NCBI GenBank assembly: GCA_963457665.1
Contig: OY735209.1
Coordinates: forward strand, 2,411,081 to 2,475,080
Direction: 5' to 3'
Origin: Thysanoteuthis rhombus
Taxonomy: Eukaryota > Mollusca > Cephalopoda > Oegopsida > Thysanoteuthidae
DNA: 64,000 nucleotides
The translations under genes and the position numbers were made by a program. The notes under the pieces were generated by a model, which worked only from the letters and a program-made list of their open reading frames with translations, was not told the origin of the DNA and searched no databases. This document shows positions 21,152 through 32,914 of this stretch, piece by piece; the stretch's first letter is position 1, and each line of letters begins with the position of its first letter.

Positions 21152-23383
21152 CTATTGGCGTTGCCCTCCTGACGCGAACATTGCCGGTGATAGCACACCG
21201 ACAGCGGGTCCCATAGGATCAGTGCCCATCTCAGTCTTGATGGAGCACTCCAGGGACACGCCGCCGACGTGCCTGGGGAACGTTAATTTAACTGCCCTAT
21301 AAAGGGAGGGGTGCATGAAAACAGGGACCCTCCCTGAGCAAAAGTTTTTCAGTTTGTGGAGGTCTGGATGATGCCAGACAGCCAGCGGTGATGACATTTT
21401 AAATGCTGAATTCGCTTCTTTTATCATGTCCCACACCTGCCGTGAGGTGTCACCGACCCGGACCACAGTCAATAGTTTCTTCAGCCCTGGGAACAAGGTA
21501 GGGTCCTCCACATCCCGTCTTCCGGGTTCGACGAACCGGAAATTGTGGAGGACCTTTAAATCCCTCAGGGCCTGCTGCTGTAATTTTGTTTTGTCCAGAA
21601 TGTCCGGGTCGACACGGCAGATGTGGACCCCTCTCTTGTGCCTGATTTTTTTTTCTTTTTTTGTCGTTGGTTCGCCGGTATCGCCCCCGGCTGGGCTTCT
21701 CGGCCTCTTTTGTGAGGCCGATTGTGTGGGTGACATGGGTGTTGTTGTTGTTGCTGCTGTTGTTGCTGGTGATGTTGGAGTTAGTTTGGAGGTTGGTGTG
21801 GCTGCTGGTGTAGTTTTAGGGGAAGGTTTTGGTGTGGCTGCTGGTGTTGTTGTTGTAGTGGGAGGAATCATAATCAACGGTGGAGGCGGCGGCGGAGGTA
21901 GCGGTGATGTGGGCGGTAATGGTGGTGTAGGGGATGGTATTTGTTTTTCAGGAGTTTTCAGGGGGATAGATTTTTTTTTCAATACAGTTAATTTTGATTT
22001 TTCGGGAGGTGAAGTTTTTGTTGGAGGACTTTGCAATGTTTTCGGGGAGGGCGGAGGGGTAACCCTCCCTGCTGGCTGCCTGGACTTTAGTTGTTGAAGA
22101 AGTGCCGCCGCCTTTTCCTTCCCTATTCGTCCTGGACTAGCGTAACCCCCCACTCTAGCCCGTTCCGCATAAGACTGCGGGGTCTCTCCTTGGGGACTGT
22201 CGGTGTCGGTTCGCTCTAGGATATGTGGCAACAGGGGTGCTTCTATTTGGGCCTTCTTCCCACTACGACCTACTACCTGCCACTCCCCCTCCGTCTTCTC
22301 TTTTTGTGCCACCACCTTTGGTGACGGAGTCGACGGTTTAGGTGAGGGGAGACTTTTACCTCTCCCGGCATCTGACTGGATTCCTCCAGTCATGGCAGTA
22401 GGCGAGACTACGGGAGCCTCCTTTTGGGCGGTCACAGAAACTGAGTGGGAAGGGTCTTGCGTCAGGCTGGACGGTTTCTTTTTGCAGATAGCGGCGAGGT
22501 GACCGGCCTCCCCGCATATCCAGCAGACTGGCCTCCTACCTTTTACGATAAGAGGCAGTCGCCTCCGACCACCTATGTCCAAATAGTTGGGAATGGCCAG
22601 GAACGCCTTCCTGTCGATCATCAGATCAAAACGCCACTCCCCACGCATCGCCTCGGAGTCAACCGAGACAATTTCTCCGTATTTCAGGAGAAAAGCCCCG
22701 ATATGTTCCCCGAGTACGAAGCTGGGCACCTCATGTGCTATTACCCGGGTCCTTCTCCGGCCGAGATACTCAACACGAATGTAATGCTCCTTCGTTTGGA
22801 GCTCTCGGCGCAGGAGATCTGAACAGTCCTGTTCAGTGGGCAATAGTACGTCCCACATCGCAAAGCCATCGCCTTTAACAACTTGTTTGGCTTTGATTCC
22901 TAAGCTAGCCAGTGCTTTCAACACTATGTCTTTGTTTGATCGGACAATTCGGTTTGACTTCTTGTCGACCAAAAAGACGGACACCATTTTTTTCTCAATG
23001 TCTTTCAATTCGACCAAGTCCACCAGTAAGCCGTCCTCTTTTACAAGGTGACTGTATGTCTGGCAACGCTTGACGAATTCCGCCACATTGACTGTATTTA
23101 TTACGGGAGGGGATGACCAAACGTTAGGAGAGTCCCCACTTGTCTTTTCTTGTTGCTGTTGTTGTCCCGCCGGAATCGGCGAGTCTGTATTTTCCCCCCT
23201 CCCTTCATGAACGGGGGATTTTTTCATGTCTGAATTCTTTTTACTTGTACTGTTTGTCTGTGTTGTAGACATTTTTTCTTGTTTTTTTTGTTTTTTTTTC
23301 CCTATTTTAGGGGGTGTGGATGTGCCCCCGCCCTCCCCCTTATCGGGGGAAGCAAACAAAGCCCTTCTGGCCTCGTCGGCCAT
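21152..23383 (-). CDS. LINE copy 1 ORF1: zinc-knuckle RNA-binding protein
   Basis: The frame encodes 743 residues starting MADEARRALF. The N-terminal 90 residues are charged and low-complexity. Residues about 90-285 look like a globular RNA-binding region ending in an RRM-like stretch (RVIAHEVPSFVLGEHIGAFL). A single CCHC zinc knuckle, CWICGEAGHLAAIC, lies at 287-300. A proline/threonine-rich linker follows, including PPPPPPP. The last 160 residues form a conserved domain of unknown function beginning near GVHICRVDPDI. ORF1 proteins of this kind coat LINE RNA and act as chaperones. The stop codon TAG lies nine bases before the ORF2 ATG in the same frame. Confidence 0.88.
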   Translation of the reverse strand: MADEARRALFASPDKGEGGGTSTPPKIGKKKQKKQEKMSTTQTNSTSKKNSDMKKSPVHEGRGENTDSPIPAGQQQQQEKTSGDSPNVWSSPPVINTVNVAEFVKRCQTYSHLVKEDGLLVDLVELKDIEKKMVSVFLVDKKSNRIVRSNKDIVLKALASLGIKAKQVVKGDGFAMWDVLLPTEQDCSDLLRRELQTKEHYIRVEYLGRRRTRVIAHEVPSFVLGEHIGAFLLKYGEIVSVDSEAMRGEWRFDLMIDRKAFLAIPNYLDIGGRRRLPLIVKGRRPVCWICGEAGHLAAICKKKPSSLTQDPSHSVSVTAQKEAPVVSPTAMTGGIQSDAGRGKSLPSPKPSTPSPKVVAQKEKTEGEWQVVGRSGKKAQIEAPLLPHILERTDTDSPQGETPQSYAERARVGGYASPGRIGKEKAAALLQQLKSRQPAGRVTPPPSPKTLQSPPTKTSPPEKSKLTVLKKKSIPLKTPEKQIPSPTPPLPPTSPLPPPPPPPLIMIPPTTTTTPAATPKPSPKTTPAATPTSKLTPTSPATTAATTTTPMSPTQSASQKRPRSPAGGDTGEPTTKKEKKIRHKRGVHICRVDPDILDKTKLQQQALRDLKVLHNFRFVEPGRRDVEDPTLFPGLKKLLTVVRVGDTSRQVWDMIKEANSAFKMSSPLAVWHHPDLHKLKNFCSGRVPVFMHPSLYRAVKLTFPRHVGGVSLECSIKTEMGTDPMGPAVGVLSPAMFASGGQRQ

Positions 23384-23588
23384 GAAGGGAAAGAAAAAAA
23401 TACAAAATCAAGACAAACAACAAAAAAATCGGAACAAAAAAAAAAATCGAATCAAATCGAAAAAACAACAAGGGCTTATCTTTTCGAACTAGAGTTTCAA
23501 GGGGGTCCTACTAGTCCGTTATCTTGTTCGGTGTGGTCGCAGGAAACTTGTCTTTTTGGCCAAAAAAAAAGCAACAGCAATTCTATCC
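23384..23588 (-). promoter_or_regulatory. LINE copy 1 5' UTR, presumed internal promoter
   Basis: This is the segment between the 5' target duplication and ORF1. On the sense strand it contains T-rich repeats of a TCGATTTTGTTGTT-like unit, which are more numerous in copy 3 (35138-35220) and nearly absent in copy 4. LINEs of this group normally carry an internal promoter here. I cannot see a TATA box or a defined initiator. Confidence 0.4.
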
Positions 23589-23623
23589 CTCAGAGATGTG
23601 ATTGTGACTGTTTTCTGACAGTA
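23589..23623. repeat. Right target-site duplication of LINE copy 1 (35 bp)
   Basis: This is identical to 16991-17025. It also forms the 3' flank of LINE copy 2, whose 3' end starts at 23624, so copies 1 and 2 terminate at the same base of the same target. Confidence 0.85.
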
Positions 23624-24274
23624 GATATTTATTCTCAAAAATGAGAAATCTGACATGTAGTCGGAGGGGGGATGGGGTATAAGGGCTGGTCAACTCTATT
23701 CCTAATCTTTTCTTAGCTAGTCTCATGCACTGACCCAATCTCACTATATACATCCATTCACCAAAACAACACATTTTTCCTGGTCTCTCTCATACTGCAT
23801 TTACCATAAAGTCAGATTCTCTCTATGGTGCTACTCTAAACCCCTATTTACAATTTTGTGTGTGGGGGGGGAATAAAATTATGATAAATATTTACAAATA
23901 AAAATGAACCCCAATGACTGATATATATTTACAGAGAAAAAAAAACGAAAACGAAATTAGTATGTGACCCCCCACAAAAGACTTAACATGGCAGAACAGT
24001 AAGTTAACCAGACGAAAAGATGGATGTCGAGACAGAGGAGAAAAAAAAATCCTCTCAAACATCCTCTGGAAAACTTTACCTTCTGTCATCTAGAGGGGGA
24101 CGGGATGGGAATCGAAAAAAGTGGAGGACAGAAAAAAAAGGGGGGCTGATGATCATTCACTCTCTAGCTAAGAAACTGTTGGCTAACAGAAAAGGAAAAT
24201 CTAAACTATCCTAACCTGGGCTGGGTTAGCACGTTCGTGTCAGGACCGCAAAATCCTTACTTGACCAATAGATC

Positions 24275-27200
24275 TCAAAAAAACCACTCTAATTCAGCAC
24301 CTTTCACTCGACACAGTCGGGCAACTCTCACCCACCTTCCGTTGAATTCCGACCAAGGGAGCCTTTCCCTCTCGACCCTGATTTTAACTTTGAGCTGATG
24401 CCCAAAGTATGCAATCAGTTGTTCGGGAGTGAAATGCTCTCCTTCGTGGAACCCCTTCTGACGCGTCGTCCAAATCACCATTCGCATCACGCCAAGTAAG
24501 CACATTAGCACTATATGTGCGTCCTTTTCCAACGATGGGAACACATTGCTGCAGACAACACTGGCATCCAAGGCAAAAAACCGTGCCCTGATGATGCGAA
24601 CCATGTAGCCTTCAACCAGCTTGCACAGCGGATGCACCACGCTGCAGTGGAAGAAGGCGTGCTCAATAGACTCCTCCATTTCACCACAGCGTATGCACTC
24701 TGGTGAATCTACCAGACCCGCTGCAAAAAGCCGTTTGCCGACCCAGAGAGCATTCCGTATGACTAGCCAGGTGAGGGACGCCTCGTTGTTATTGAGGCAC
24801 CTCAGTCCGGGCGTCCAAGGCCAGATTGAGCGAATCTCCGCCCTCGTCAAACCGATCCCCTCGATCATTTCGTCTCGAACGGACCCCCTCACTATAAACC
24901 CGATATAATGCCCTCCTCGACAACGACTGGGTGTCGTTGAGGCATACCTTCACCCGAGAAAAAACTCGGAGAGCGTGTCGGCATTCTCTATAGAAAGAGC
25001 ATTCCGCGCGGGGTCTACGGCGGGCCTCACCCCCGTCGTCGGAATGCACGTTTCTTAAGGCTGGGAAAGCCTTCCTGGCGTCTTCTTTCCAGAATTCGCC
25101 GTTCTGCTCTTCTTGCGTACACATCCGACCTAAGAAAGTCAAGCGTAAGGTATGTTGCCGAGCTACGATGTTCGGCATTCCTAGGCCGCCTTCCGCAGGT
25201 TGGAGCTGACACATCTTGCGAGATACCATAGGGTGCCTGTGACCCCAGAGGAGTCGAAACATGGCAACTTCCAACTTTCGTCGGTCGGTACACGGAAGAG
25301 GGAGCACTGAAAGTCGGTAAAGGATAAGGGGGTAGATGTGCGAAACGCACACCTCGGCCCTACCCTTGAAGGAGAGCTTCCTCCGAGTCCACAGATTAAC
25401 TGCTTTCTCTACCTTTTCCAGTACACCCGACCAATTTTTCTCCAACTGGAGGTCGGGACCGAACCAGACGCCGAGTATCTTGCACGGCCCTTCCGTCCAG
25501 GCAAAGGGACAAGGGAGAGAGCGCCCTCTCCACGAGTCCAGCAACAAGCCCTCAGACTTGCCGCAGTTGGCTTTGGCCCCTGTCACCGTCTCATACCTTT
25601 GGATCTCTACGCTGATTTCCCTGATCTCGGCACTGCTCGTTACAAGCATAGTTATGTCATCAACGTAGGCGGTATACTTGACTGGCGTGTGACCACCAGG
25701 CAAGGTTAGCCCGCGCAGGACCGGATTCGCCTTTACTTTGCGCAGGAAAGGTTCCAGCGCAAGAATGTACAGCATCGGCGAAAGTGGACAACCTTGACGA
25801 ACTGATCTGGACAACTGAAAGGCTTTCGACCTCACTCCATTCACCTCCACCACCGAGCTGGGGGATGCATACAAGAGACGAATCCAGGGGCGAAAGATCT
25901 CACCGAAGCCAGACGCGGATAAGACGGACTCGAGAAAACGATGGTCGACCCTATCGAATGCTTTGGACTGATCTAATTTGATCAGCGCGGCTCCATTGTC
26001 GACTTTCTCAATGATCGTGCGCACCGTGTGCAGATTGTCTTGGATAGTCCGACCCTTTACAGAGCAAGTCTGCTCGGGGCCAATCAGACTCTCCAGCACG
26101 GTCTGCAGCCGGTTTGCGAGGACCTTGGCCAAAATCTTCAACTCTGTATTGAGCAGAGTTATGGGCCTGAAGTTATCTACCCCGTCCCCTCCATCTTTGT
26201 CCTTGCATAGCAATTTCACCACCCCTCTGGTAAAGCGGCTGGGAATGCCCCCCTGCTTTAGCCAGTGGTTAAAGATCAAAGCCAGCAAGTGAACGAAAAT
26301 GGGCGACAGCCTCAAATACACTTCGTAAGGCAAACCATCGATCCCCGGTGTCTTCTCCCTCTCGATGCTCTTTAACGCTTCCCAGATTTCATCCTCTGTT
26401 ATGGGCCCCTCGCACCCAGCTGCTTCAGTCGCCTCAAGGCGAGGAAAGTCAGCTAAATAGGCGTCGAACTGAGCCGAATTCAGTCTAGCTTCCCTGGTGA
26501 ATAGTTCCTGGAAGTTGGCACGAAACACCTCACAGATACCTTCGTTTGTGGTCACAAGTCGTCCGTCCGGCGATGTGACGCTGGAGATATGCCGACTAGA
26601 CGCACTCCTAATTTCTTCCAGCCGCAGCTCATCGGCCATATTCGTTGCCTCGGGGGACATTCTTTTTAATCTAGATCTAACTACTAGAGCTTGATCCTTC
26701 TTGGCATGCAAGGAGGCCAACTCTGCCTTAGCTATCTTAACCTGGCTAGAGTCCCCTCCCTCCACCGCCCTCTCGATCCGATCTTCTAGTGCCTTTTGTG
26801 CCGCTAATCTCACTAGGTTGAGTCGCCTACTGTAATCGGCAGCAAAAGACCTAATTTTGTTTTTGAGGTTCCCCCAGAATTTATTTCCCAGGATAGCCCC
26901 CGTCAGTTCCCGCTGGATTAGTGATGTTAGTTGGTCCCGAAAATCCTCCACATCCATGAGGGATGTGTTGAATTTCCAGTAACCAGACTTGAAGGGCTTA
27001 GCTATACCTAAATTCAATCGGACCCTTACTAATCTATGGTCCGAAAAGGGGACGCTATGGAAACTTGGACATTCTAAAAACTTGTGATCGACTCTTCTAG
27101 CTAAGACCCGATCGATGTAACTGGAAAGTTGCACCGAACTCGAGGTGCCACTACCAGTCCAAGTCCATACTACTTGGCGGGGGTGTTCGTTTCGGAATTT

Positions 27201-27725
27201 ATCCACCAGGTCAAGCCTGTTGATCAAATCCCGAAACGGAATCACGTCACCGTTGTTAGTTCCCCTATTTACCCCTCGGTCTATATCGGGATCAAGGACG
27301 GCATTCCAATCACCCGCTAACACTAGCCGTCTCGACGGAACTACGAACTGATCGATCCGCCGAAAGAAATCGACTCGCTCTCTCTGGCTGTTGGGCGCAT
27401 AAACCCCAATCAAACAAAAAGACTCACCTCTTATGGTAATATCAACGACGCACAATCTGCCCGCCGGATCTGCATACACAAGGGAACACATCGCATCCAA
27501 AGAATGGCTTATTAGCCAAGAGACACCTCTTGAGCGGCAATCAAAATATGCTGAAAAGAGACGGAAATCTCGAGACAGCACACTCTCATTGTCGCTCGAA
27601 ATAAAATGAGTCTCCTGTAAACAACAAATACTCACGTCGAGGTGCCGAAGGAGACGACAGAGTCTAGCTCTTCTCGACTCATTCCGGCAACCACGACCAT
27701 TCAAACTTGCTAAATAGAGAGCCAT
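24275..27725 (-). pseudogene. LINE copy 2 ORF2, frameshifted
   Basis: The frame from the ATG at 27725 stays open for 978 codons through the endonuclease and reverse-transcriptase domains, with the YVDD box intact. A one-base insertion near 24892-24900 (TATAAACCC where the sister copies have TATTACCC) then shifts the frame. The remaining 205 codons, including the C-terminal zinc motif (CIRCGEMEES...H...C), are open in another frame from 24892 to 24275. The product would lack the zinc-binding tail and end in about 40 unrelated residues. Confidence 0.88.
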
Positions 27726-27733
27726 CTGTCAAT

Positions 27734-28783
27734 CTATTGGTGTTGCAGTCCAGACAAGAACATAGCCGGTGATAGCACACCGACAGCGGGTCCCATAGGA
27801 TCTGTGCCCATCTCAGTTTTGATAGTGCTATCCAGGGACATGCCGCCGACGTGCCTAGGGAACGTTAGCTTAACTGCTCTATAAAGGGAGGGGTGCATGA
27901 AAACAGGGACCCTCCCTGAGCAAAAGTTTTTCAGTTTGTGGAGGTCTGGATGATGCCAGACAGCCAGCGGTGATGACATTTTAAATGCTGAGTTGGCCTC
28001 TTTTAACATGTCCCACACCTGCCGTGAGGTGTCACCGACCCGGACCACAGTCAATAGTTTCTTCAGCCCTGGGAACAAGGTAGGGTCCTCCACATCACGT
28101 CTTCCGGGTTCGACGAACCGGAAGTTGTGGAGGACCTTTAAATCCCTCAGGGCCTGCTGCTGAAGTTTGGTTTTGTCGAGAATGTCCGGGTCGACACGGC
28201 AGATGTGGACCCCTCTCTTGTGTCTGATTTTTTTTTCTTTTTTAGTTGGTTCGCCGGTATCGCCCCCGGCTGGGCTTCTCGGCCTCTTTTGTGAGGCCGA
28301 TTGAGTGGGTGACATGGGTGTTGTTGTTGTTGCTGGTGATGCTGATGGAGTAAATTTGGAGGTTGGTGTGGCTGCTGGTGTTGTTTTAGGGGAAGGTTTT
28401 GGTGTGGCTGCTGGTGTTGTTGTTGTTGAGGGAGGAATCATAATCAACGGTGGAGGCGGCGGCGGAGGTAGCGGTGATGTGGGCGGTAATGGTGGTGTAG
28501 GGGATGGTATTGTTTTTTTTTCTGGAGTTTTCAGGGGGGTAGATTTTTTTTTCAATACAGTTAGTTTTGGTTTTTCTGTGGATGAATTTTTTATCGGTGG
28601 ACTTTGTAATGTTTTCGGGGAGGGCGGAGGGGTAACCCTCCCTGCTGGCTGCCTGGACTTTAGTTGTTGTAGTAGTGCCGCCGCCTTTTCCTTCCCTACT
28701 CGTCCCGGACTAGCGTAACCCCCCACTCTAGCCCGTTCCGCATAAGACTGCGGGGTCTCTCCTTGGGGACTGTCGGTGTCGGT
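27734..28783 (-). pseudogene. LINE copy 2 ORF1, 3' portion only
   Basis: About 350 codons remain, covering the proline-rich linker and the conserved C-terminal domain. The N-terminal domain and zinc knuckle are missing because the element is truncated at 28783. The stop codon is eight bases before the ORF2 ATG, as in copy 3, against nine in copies 1 and 4. The C-terminus ends FLSGLQHQ, like copy 3. Confidence 0.85.
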
Positions 28784-29456
28784 GATTATTTATTCTCTGA
28801 AAGAGAGAAATATGACATGAAGTCGAAGGGGGGAATGGGGTATAAGGACTGGTCAACTCTATTCCTAATCTTATCTTAGCTAGTCTCATGCACTGACCCA
28901 ATCACACTATATACATCCATTTACCAAAACAACACATTTTTCCTGGTCTCTTTCATACTGCATTTACCATAAAGTCAGATTCTCTCTATGATGTAAAAAC
29001 TACTCTAAACCCCTATTTACAATTTTTGTGTGTGGGGGGGGATTAAAATTATGATGAATATTTACAAATAAAAATGAACCCCAATGACTGATATATATTT
29101 ACAGAAAAAAAAAACGAAAACGAAATTAGTATGTGACCCCCCACAAAAGACCTAACATGGCAGAACAGTAAGTTAACCAGACGAAAAGATGGATGTCGAG
29201 ACAGAAAAAAAAAAAAAAAAAAAAAAAAAATCTCTCAAACATCCTCTGGAAAACTTTACCTTCTGTCATCTAGAGGGGGAGGGGATGGGAATCGAAAAAA
29301 GTGGAGGACAGAAAAAAAAAAGGGGGGCTGATGATCATTCTCTCCCTAGCTAAGAAACTGTTGGCTAACAGAAAAGGAAAATCTAATCTATCCTAACCTG
29401 GGCTGGGTTAGCACGTTCGTGTCAGGACTGCAAAATCCTTAATTAACCAATAGATC

Positions 29457-32400
29457 TCAAAAAAACCACTCTAATTCAGCACCTTTCACTCGACACAGTC
29501 GGGCAACTCTCACCCACCTTCCGTTGAATTCCGACCAAGGGAGCCTCCCCCTCTCGACCCTGATTTTGACTTTGAGCTGGTGCCCAAAGAACGCAATCAG
29601 TTGTTCGGGAGTGAAATGCTCTCCTTCGTAGAACCCCTTCTGACGCGTCGTCCAAATCACCATTCGCATCACGCCAAGTAAGCACATTAGCACTATATGT
29701 GCGTCCTTCTCCAACGATGGGAACACATTGCTGCAGACAACACTGGCATCCAAGGCAAAAAACCGTGCCCCGACGATGCGAACCATGTGGCCTTCAACCA
29801 GCTTGCACAGCGGTTGCACCACGCTGCAGTGGAAGAAGGCGTGCTCAATAGACTCCTCCATTCCACCACAGCGCATGCACTCTGGTGAAACTACCAGACC
29901 CGCTGCAAAAAGCCGTTTGCCGACCCAGAGAGCATTCCGTATGACTAGCCAGGTGAGGGACGCCTCGTTGTTATTGAGGCACCTCAGTCCGGGCGTCCAA
30001 GGCCAGATTGAGCGACTCTCCGCCTTCGTTAAACCGAGCCCCTCGATCATTTCGTCTCGAACGGACCCCCTCACTATTACCCGATATAATGCCCTCCTCG
30101 ACAACGACTGGGTGTCGTTGAGGCATACCTTCACCCGAGAAAAAACTCAGAGAGCGTGTCGGCATTCTCGATAGAAAGAGCATTCCGCCCGGGGTCTACG
30201 GCGGGCCTCACCCCCGTCGTCGGAATGCACGTTTCTTAAGGCTGGGAAAGCCTTCCTGGCGTCTTCTTTCCAGAATTCGCCGTTCTGCTCTTCTTGCGTA
30301 CACATCCGACCTAAGAAAGTCAAGCGTAGGCTATGTTGCCGAGCTTTGATGTTCGGCATTCCTAGGCCGCCTTCCGCAGGTTGGAGCTGACAGATCTTGC
30401 GAGATACCATGGGGTGCCTGTGACCCCATAGGAGTCGAAACATGGCACCTTCCAACTTTTGTTGGTCGGTACACGGAAGAGGGAGCACTGAAAGTCGGTA
30501 AAGGATAAGGGGGTAGATGTGAGAGACGCACACCTCGGCCCTACCCTTGAAGGAGAGCTTCCTCCGAGTCCACAGATCAACTGCTTTCTCTACCTTTTCC
30601 AGTACACCCGACCAATTTTTCTCCAACTGGAGGTCGGGACCGAACCAGACGCCGAGTATCTTGCACGGCCCTTCCGTCCAGGCAAAGGGACCAGGGAGAG
30701 AGCGCCCTCTCCACGAGTCCAGCAACAAGCCCTCAGACTTGCCGCAGTTGGCTTTGGCCCCTGTCACCGTCTCATACCTTTGGATCTCTACGCTGATTTC
30801 CCTGATCTCGGCACTGCTCGTTACAAGCAAAGTTATGTCATCAACGTAGGCGGTATACTTGACTGGCGTGTGACCACCAGGCAAGGTTAGCCCGCGCAGG
30901 ACCGGATTCGCCTTTACTTTGCGCAGGAAAGGTTCCAGCGCAAGAATGTACAGCATCGGCGAAAGTGGACAACCTTGACGAACTGATCTGGACAACTGAA
31001 AGGCTTTCGACCTCACTCCATTCACCTCCACCACCGAGCTGGGGGATGCATACAAGAGACGAATCCAGGAGCGAAAGATCTCACCGAAGCCAGACGCGGA
31101 TAAGACGGACTCGAGAAAACGATGGTCGACCCTATCGAATGCTTTGGACTGATCTAACTTGATCAGCGCGGCTCCATTGTCGACTTTCTCAATGATCGTG
31201 CGCACCGTGTGCAGATTGTCTTGGATAGTCCGACCCTTTACAGAGCAAGTCTGTTCGGGGCCAATCAGACTCTCCAGCACAGTCTGCAGTCGGTTGGCGA
31301 GGACCTTGGCCAAAATCTTTAACTCTGTATTGAGCAGAGTTATGGGCCTGAAGTTATCTACCCCGTCCCCTCCATTTTTGTCCTTGCATAGCAATTTCAC
31401 TACCCCTCTGGTAAAGCGGCTGGGGATTCTCCCCTGCTTTAACCAGTGGTTAAAGATCAAAGCCAGCAAGTGAACAAAAATGGGCGACAGCCTCAAATAC
31501 ACTTCGTAAGGTAAACCATCGATCCCCGGTGTCTTCTCCTTCTCGGTGCTCTTTAACGCTTCCCGGATTTCATCCTCTGTTATGGGCCCCTCGCACCCAG
31601 CTGCTTCAGTCGCCTCAAGGCGAGGGAAGTCAGCTAAATAGGCGTCGAACTGAGCCGAATTCAGTCTAGCTTCCCTGGTGAATAGTTCCTGAAAATTGGC
31701 ACGAAACACCTCACAGATACCTTCGTTTGTGGTCACAAGACGTCCGTCCGGCGATGTGACGCTGGAGATATACCGACTAGACGCACTCCTAATTTCTTCT
31801 AGCCTCAGCTCATCGGCCATATTCGTTGCCTCGGGGGACATTCTTTTTAATCTAGCTCTAACTACTAGAGCTTGATCCTTCTTGGCATGCAAGGAGGCCA
31901 ACTCTGCCTTAGCTATCTTAACCTGGCTAGAGTCCCCTCCCTCCACCGCCCTCTCGATCCGATCTTCTAGTGCCTTTTGTGCCGCTAGTCTCACTAGGTT
32001 GAGTCGCCTACTGTAATCGGCAGCAAAAGACCTAATTTTGTTTTTGAGGTTCCCCCAGAATTTATTACCCAGGATAGCCCCCGTCAGTTCCCGCTGGATT
32101 AGTGATGTTAGCTGGTCCCGAAAATCCTCCATATCCACGAGGGATGTGTTGAATTTCCAGTAACCAGACTTGAAGGGCTTAGCTATACCTAAATTCATTC
32201 GGGCCCTTACTAATCTATGGTCCGAAAAGGGGACGCTATGGAAACTTGGACATTCCAAAAACTTATGGTCGACTCTTCTAGCTAAAACCCGATCGATGTA
32301 ACTGGAACGTTGCACCGAACTCGGGTCGCCACTATTAGTCCAAGTCCATACTACTTGGCGGGGGTGTTCGTTTCGGAATTTATCCACCAGGTCAAGCCTG

Positions 32401-32906
32401 TTGATCAAATCCCGAAACGGAATCACGTCACCGTTATTAGTTCCCCTATTTACCCCTCTGTCTATATCGGGATCAAGGACGGCATTCCAATCACCCGCTA
32501 ACACTAGCCGTCTCGACGGAACTACGAACTGATCGATCTGCCGAAAGAAGTTGATTCGCTCACCCTGGCCGTTGGGCGCATAAACCCCAATCAGACGAAA
32601 AGCCTCCCCTCTTATGGTAACATCAACGACGCACAATCTGCCCGCCGGGTCTGCATACACAAGGGAACACACCGCATTCAAAGAATGGCTTATTAGCCAA
32701 GAGACACCTCTGGAGCGGTAATCAAAATATGCTGAAAAGAGACGGAAATCTCGAGACAGCACACTCTCATTGTCGCTCGAAATAAAATGAGTCTCCTGTA
32801 AACAACAAATACTCACGTCGAGGTGCTGGAGGAGACGACAGAGTCTAGCTCTTCTCGACTCATTCCGGCAACCACGACCATTCAAACTTGCTAAATAGAG
32901 AGCCAT
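29457..32906 (-). pseudogene. LINE copy 3 ORF2, single nonsense codon
   Basis: The frame is open for 919 codons through the endonuclease and reverse-transcriptase domains, with YVDD present. At 30147-30149 a CGA arginine codon of the sister copies is TGA, a C-to-T change at a CpG. After this the frame is still open to 29457 and includes the C-terminal zinc motif beginning CMRCGGMEES. The break is therefore one point mutation, consistent with a recent insertion. The truncated protein would lack about 230 residues. Confidence 0.88.
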
Positions 32907-32914
32907 CTGTCAAT

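Larger units (their letters stand above)
17026..23588 (-). mobile_element. LINE copy 1, full-length L1/Tx1-group element with both ORFs intact
   Basis: The element reads right to left: a 5' UTR at about 23384-23588, ORF1 at 21152-23383, nine bases, ORF2 at 17693-21142, and a 3' UTR to 17026. The 3' UTR includes a long A tract on the plus strand at about 17443-17464, which is poly-T in the sense RNA and so not a tail. The 3' terminus is a hairpin followed by AATAAATAAT with no poly(A) tail. A perfect 35-bp direct repeat flanks it. Intact ORFs and identical flanking repeats argue that it is the youngest or best-preserved copy here and possibly still mobile. Confidence 0.9.
23624..28783 (-). mobile_element. 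LINE copy 2, 5'-truncated
   Basis: The element has the full 3' UTR, a frameshifted ORF2 (24275-27725) and only the 3' part of ORF1 (27734-28783), where it stops abruptly and the 3' end of copy 3 begins with no intervening target sequence. Its 3' terminal hairpin (TTCTCA at 23632-23637 with TGAGAA at 23642-23647) is perfect. Its ORF1 portion is almost identical to that of copy 3, while ORF2 is more divergent. It cannot move on its own. Confidence 0.88.

Noticed and set aside
21426..22097. Plus-strand Gly/Val-rich frames opposite ORF1 (also at 28305-28718 and 33486-33899)
   Set aside because: They are complements of the proline/threonine-rich linker of ORF1. The Gly runs mirror Pro codons.
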